This document shows positions 5,968 to 8,065 of a stretch of 8,065 bases of DNA, one piece after another. The stretch is from Lachnospiraceae bacterium (GTDB taxonomy: Bacteria; Bacillota_A; Clostridia; Lachnospirales; Lachnospiraceae): assembly GCA_017613055.1 (NCBI GenBank), contig JAGAES010000059.1, positions 1-8,065 on the forward strand. Reading direction: 5' to 3'. The notes beneath the pieces are model-generated. The model was not told the DNA's origin. It did not search any database and saw nothing but the letters and a program-made list of their open reading frames with translations. A program made the position numbers and the translations under genes. Numbering within the stretch: position 1 is the first letter of the stretch; each line of letters begins with the position of its first letter.

Positions 5968-6450
5968 ATGTTCAAGGAATTCAAGAAATTCATTATGCGC
6001 GGCAACATGATCGATCTTGCCGTAGGTATGATCATCGGCGCTTCATTCAGCGCGATTATCACCTCACTTGTTAACAACATTCTGATGCCCGTCATCGGCG
6101 TTCTGACCGGCGGCAAGGCAAACTTCACCGATGCTTTCATCGTATTGAATGAAGTTAAGGATGAATTGGGAAATAAACTACCCTGTCCGGCAACGCTTGA
6201 TGAAGCGGAGGCGGCAGGCTTTATCTGCCTCGGCTACGGCGCATTCATCACCGCGCTCATCAGCTTCCTGCTTGTTGCCATCTGCCTGTTCTTCGTAATC
6301 AAGGCATTCAACAAGGCACAGAGCCTCACGAAGAAGGAAGAAGCTCCCGCAGCTCCGACCACGAAGGTTTGCCCTTTCTGCAAATCCGAGATCAGCATCG
6401 AGGCAACCCGTTGCCCGCATTGCACGTCTGAACTTCCCAAAGAAGAGTAA
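5968..6450 (+). CDS. mscL: Large-conductance mechanosensitive channel with zinc-ribbon-like tail
   Basis: A 160-residue homologue of MscL, the homopentameric channel that opens under membrane tension to release solutes on osmotic downshock. Residues 1-13 are the N-terminal amphipathic helix, with the conserved RGN at 11-13; TM1 runs from about 14 to 44 (DLAVGMIIGASFSAIITSLV, then MPVIG), an extracellular loop from 45 to 87, and TM2 from about 88 to 113. The cytoplasmic tail has a charged and Pro/Ala linker (121-132) and then two CxxC pairs, C135/C138 and C149/C152, in CPFCKSEISIEATRCPHC, resembling a small zinc ribbon. Escherichia coli MscL (136 residues) lacks these cysteines. AAAGGAG (5951-5957) lies ten bases before the start. 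It sits 24 bases after ilvN and 12 bases before the next gene, so it is probably in one operon. Confidence 0.94.
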   Translation: MFKEFKKFIMRGNMIDLAVGMIIGASFSAIITSLVNNILMPVIGVLTGGKANFTDAFIVLNEVKDELGNKLPCPATLDEAEAAGFICLGYGAFITALISFLLVAICLFFVIKAFNKAQSLTKKEEAPAAPTTKVCPFCKSEISIEATRCPHCTSELPKEE

Positions 6451-6462
6451 TCAGGATCCTAT

Positions 6463-7854
6463 ATGAAGAAGAAACTGCAAATTCCCATATTGTTGCTTTT
6501 ACTTGCCGCCGTCAGTGCGGCCTTATGGTATTGCGTTTCCGAAACCAAAAAGTATTCCGAACGAGCCGGAGCCGCCGATGCGACGCCGGCTCTTATCAGT
6601 GATACGCCTACGCCGGTGAACACGTCCGAAGTGACGCCGACCGACACGCCGACTCCGGAGCCGAGCGACACGCCGACTCCCGAGCCGAGCGATACACCGA
6701 CGCCGGAACCGACCGACACACCGACACCCGAACCGACCGAAACGCCCACTCCGGAACCTACCGTAACGCCTACACCGACGAAGGCTCCGACGAAAGCGCC
6801 GACGCCGACACCGACCAAGGCGCCTTCGTACACCTACAAGGATCTTGACACAACGCTCTATGTCATAGATACGGTAAATGTGAGAACGCTCCCGTCAACG
6901 AACGGAAACATTATCGGGCAGTTCCCGACCGGAACGGCGGTACACGTGACCGGGCAGTGTAACGAAACCAAATGGTACCGCGTCGATTACAACGGGCAGA
7001 CCGGCTACTGTGCGAACAATTATCTTACCGCCACACCGACGGCTACGCCGACGCCTTCACCTACGCCGTCTCCGTCCCCGTCTCCGTCTCCCTCGCCGTC
7101 TCCTGTGCCGAACCAGACGCCCGGGTACACCTTCACGGACCTTGACGTAACGCTCTATGTCGTGGATACGGTAAATGTGAGGACGCTTCCGTCAACGAAG
7201 GGCGAAATAATCGGTCAGTTCCCGACCGCGACCGCGGTACACGTGACCGGACAGTGTAAGGAAACCATGTGGTACCGCGTCGATTACAATGGGCAGACCG
7301 GGTACTGCGCGAACAACTATCTGACCGTGACAAAGCCGGGCGAGAGCTCTATGATTTCCCGCTCCGCCACCGAGGAGGATATGCTGACGGCACTGATCTT
7401 CTCAGAAGCAGGCGACACCTATATTGCGCAGCTGTGTACGGGACAGGTGGTGAAGAACCGCATGTACAGCGGCGGCGGATCGATGTACGATGTCATCTAT
7501 GCCGCGAACCAGTTCTCGGTGACCTACCCGAGAAATGCGGAGTGTTCCTTCACCACAGCTTACAACAACTGGGTGAACAAGAGCTATCAGAAGGGCGGCT
7601 GGTACGAGACGAAGATGTTAAGCTCGAACCGCGCGGCTAAGCAGATTCTCGCGGGTGACCTCACCTGGGGCGAGGTGTACGATTCCGGGCAGGTCAGCGA
7701 GTACGCAAAAGGCGCGGATGCGCACGACCGGAGCTCGCGTTTCTCCTACATGTACTTCCGCGTGCACTCCAATTCGGAGTCCGGCCAGGCATTTGCCAAC
7801 GCCGTGAAGGAGTACTTCATTATCGGGAACACGATTTTCAACGCGGGATATTGA
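6463..7854 (+). CDS. Exported tandem-SH3b protein with SleB-like hydrolase domain
   Basis: A 463-residue protein, probably acting at the cell wall. Residues 5-24 form a hydrophobic signal peptide or membrane anchor. A Thr-Pro-Glu-rich linker (about 48-121) leads to a first SH3b domain (about 125-189), a Thr/Ser-Pro linker (190-220) and a nearly identical second SH3b domain (about 224-288); SH3b domains usually bind peptidoglycan. The C-terminal part (about 303-460), with EEDMLTALIFSEAGDTYIAQ, VVKNRMYSGG and AANQFSV, resembles the SleB-like cell wall hydrolase domain (Hydrolase_2), where the Glu of the SEAG motif (E315) would be the candidate catalytic residue. The later half is less typical of that family, so activity is inferred. 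The start has only a weak AGGA (6453-6456), and the gap to mscL is 12 bases, suggesting co-transcription. No strong terminator follows. Confidence 0.85.
   Translation: MKKKLQIPILLLLLAAVSAALWYCVSETKKYSERAGAADATPALISDTPTPVNTSEVTPTDTPTPEPSDTPTPEPSDTPTPEPTDTPTPEPTETPTPEPTVTPTPTKAPTKAPTPTPTKAPSYTYKDLDTTLYVIDTVNVRTLPSTNGNIIGQFPTGTAVHVTGQCNETKWYRVDYNGQTGYCANNYLTATPTATPTPSPTPSPSPSPSPSPSPVPNQTPGYTFTDLDVTLYVVDTVNVRTLPSTKGEIIGQFPTATAVHVTGQCKETMWYRVDYNGQTGYCANNYLTVTKPGESSMISRSATEEDMLTALIFSEAGDTYIAQLCTGQVVKNRMYSGGGSMYDVIYAANQFSVTYPRNAECSFTTAYNNWVNKSYQKGGWYETKMLSSNRAAKQILAGDLTWGEVYDSGQVSEYAKGADAHDRSSRFSYMYFRVHSNSESGQAFANAVKEYFIIGNTIFNAGY
6643..6762 (+). repeat. Five 24-base tandem repeats encoding DTPTPEPS/T
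   Basis: Residues 61-100 of the SH3b protein are five consecutive eight-residue units of the form D/E-T-P-T-P-E-P-S/T. The DNA copies differ mainly at third positions. Since 24 is a multiple of three, gain or loss of units keeps the frame, and linker length could vary between strains. It is a flexible spacer holding the SH3b domains away from the membrane. Confidence 0.85.
6835..7326 (+). repeat. Direct duplication of the SH3b segment
   Basis: Two copies, 6835-7029 and 7132-7326, are offset by exactly 297 bases. They are nearly identical in protein (shared core TVNVRTLPST, VHVTGQC and WYRVDYNGQTGYCANNYLT) and largely identical in DNA, including silent positions such as acggtaaatgtgag. This indicates a recent duplication or ongoing gene conversion. 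Recombination between them would delete one SH3b domain and one linker in frame. Confidence 0.85.
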
Positions 7855-7872
7855 CGAAGTATCGGTTTTTTC

Positions 7873-7902
7873 TTGCATTTGCGAAGGCAGATGTGATACA
7901 AT
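7873..7902 (+). promoter_or_regulatory. Promoter of the right-edge gene
   Basis: TTGCAT (7873-7878), an 18-base spacer and TACAAT (7897-7902) preceded by TGA, an extended -10. The predicted leader is about 75 bases. The TGTGATACA context is shared with the ilvN promoter. Confidence 0.6.
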
Positions 7903-7922
7903 CGAAGTGGATTTCACGTAAT

Positions 7923-7945
7923 CGCATATTTTGTGCTTTTATGCG
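7923..7945 (+). other. Leader hairpin before the right-edge gene
   Basis: CGCATA (7923-7928) pairs with TATGCG (7940-7945) around an AT-rich 11-base loop, in the untranslated leader between promoter and ribosome binding site. It is not followed by a U-run and matches no riboswitch I recognise. It may be a simple mRNA-stabilising stem. Confidence 0.35.
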
Positions 7946-7985
7946 TGAGAAAAGCTCCGTATAACATACATATTGGAGGTCTGCA

Positions 7986-8065
7986 ATGAAACATTTCAGA
8001 AAGATTATGGCATTTGTTACAGCACTGGCGCTGCTTATCTCGATTCTGCCCGCCGGCGCATTGGC
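7986..8065 (+). CDS. Start of an exported protein (cut by window edge)
   Basis: Only the first 26 codons are present. They encode a classic Sec signal peptide: a basic start (MKHFRK), a hydrophobic core (FVTALALLISIL) and a PAGALA cleavage region. The start is well supported by GGAGGT (7975-7980) five bases upstream and by an upstream promoter. No lipobox Cys is visible before the edge, so it is probably secreted or wall-attached. The mature protein is outside the window and its function cannot be told. Confidence 0.85.
   Translation, partial: MKHFRKIMAFVTALALLISILPAGAL

Noticed and set aside
5481..6140. Minus-strand open frame (219 codons)
   Set aside because: It is antisense to ilvN and the beginning of mscL, both clear family members.
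7845..7872. Possible terminator after the SH3b protein gene
   Set aside because: Six T's are present (7866-7871), but the only stem before them is about four base pairs (GATA/TATC), too weak to support.

Overview
The window looks like chromosomal DNA of an anaerobic, moderately GC-rich member of the Clostridia, most likely Lachnospiraceae or a close relative. The signs are strong GGAGG ribosome binding sites, TTGACA/TATAAT-type promoters, a T-box leader, a DUF6465-type Lys/Ala-rich protein and Thr-Pro-rich linkers in exported proteins. No phage, transposon, rRNA, tRNA or CRISPR was seen. The taxon is inferred from gene content, not from a marker gene.

Left edge (1-480): a gene-free, higher-order repeat array. 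Blocks of about 84 and 94-95 bp alternate to give a 178-bp period, and each full block carries a hairpin with arms CCGACTGAAT / ATTCAGTCGG. It is followed by a terminator that works in both directions (536-570).

Minus-strand operon (2798 down to 587): a consensus promoter, a T-box riboswitch whose specifier reads as UUC (Phe), a PaaK-type phenylacetate-CoA ligase, and a tandem ACT-domain protein. My reading is a salvage route: uncharged tRNA-Phe turns on aryl-acid activation, so that phenylacetyl-CoA can be reductively carboxylated to phenylpyruvate and then aminated to phenylalanine. The ACT protein would be an amino-acid-sensing partner.

Plus-strand genes: a divergent promoter drives a lipoprotein of unknown function and a VanZ-like membrane protein (2948-4638). 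A separate unit encodes the Lys/Ala-rich DUF6465-type protein with its own promoter and strong terminator (4743-5336). A third unit (5394-7854) holds closely spaced genes for the acetolactate synthase regulatory subunit (ilvN), an MscL mechanosensitive channel with a C-terminal zinc-ribbon-like tail, and an exported protein with a Thr-Pro linker, two near-identical SH3b domains and a SleB-like hydrolase domain. The window closes with the promoter, leader and signal peptide of another exported protein cut by the right edge.

The most interesting items are the Phe T-box on the ligase/ACT operon, the hairpin repeat array, the MscL zinc-ribbon tail, and the recently duplicated SH3b domains.
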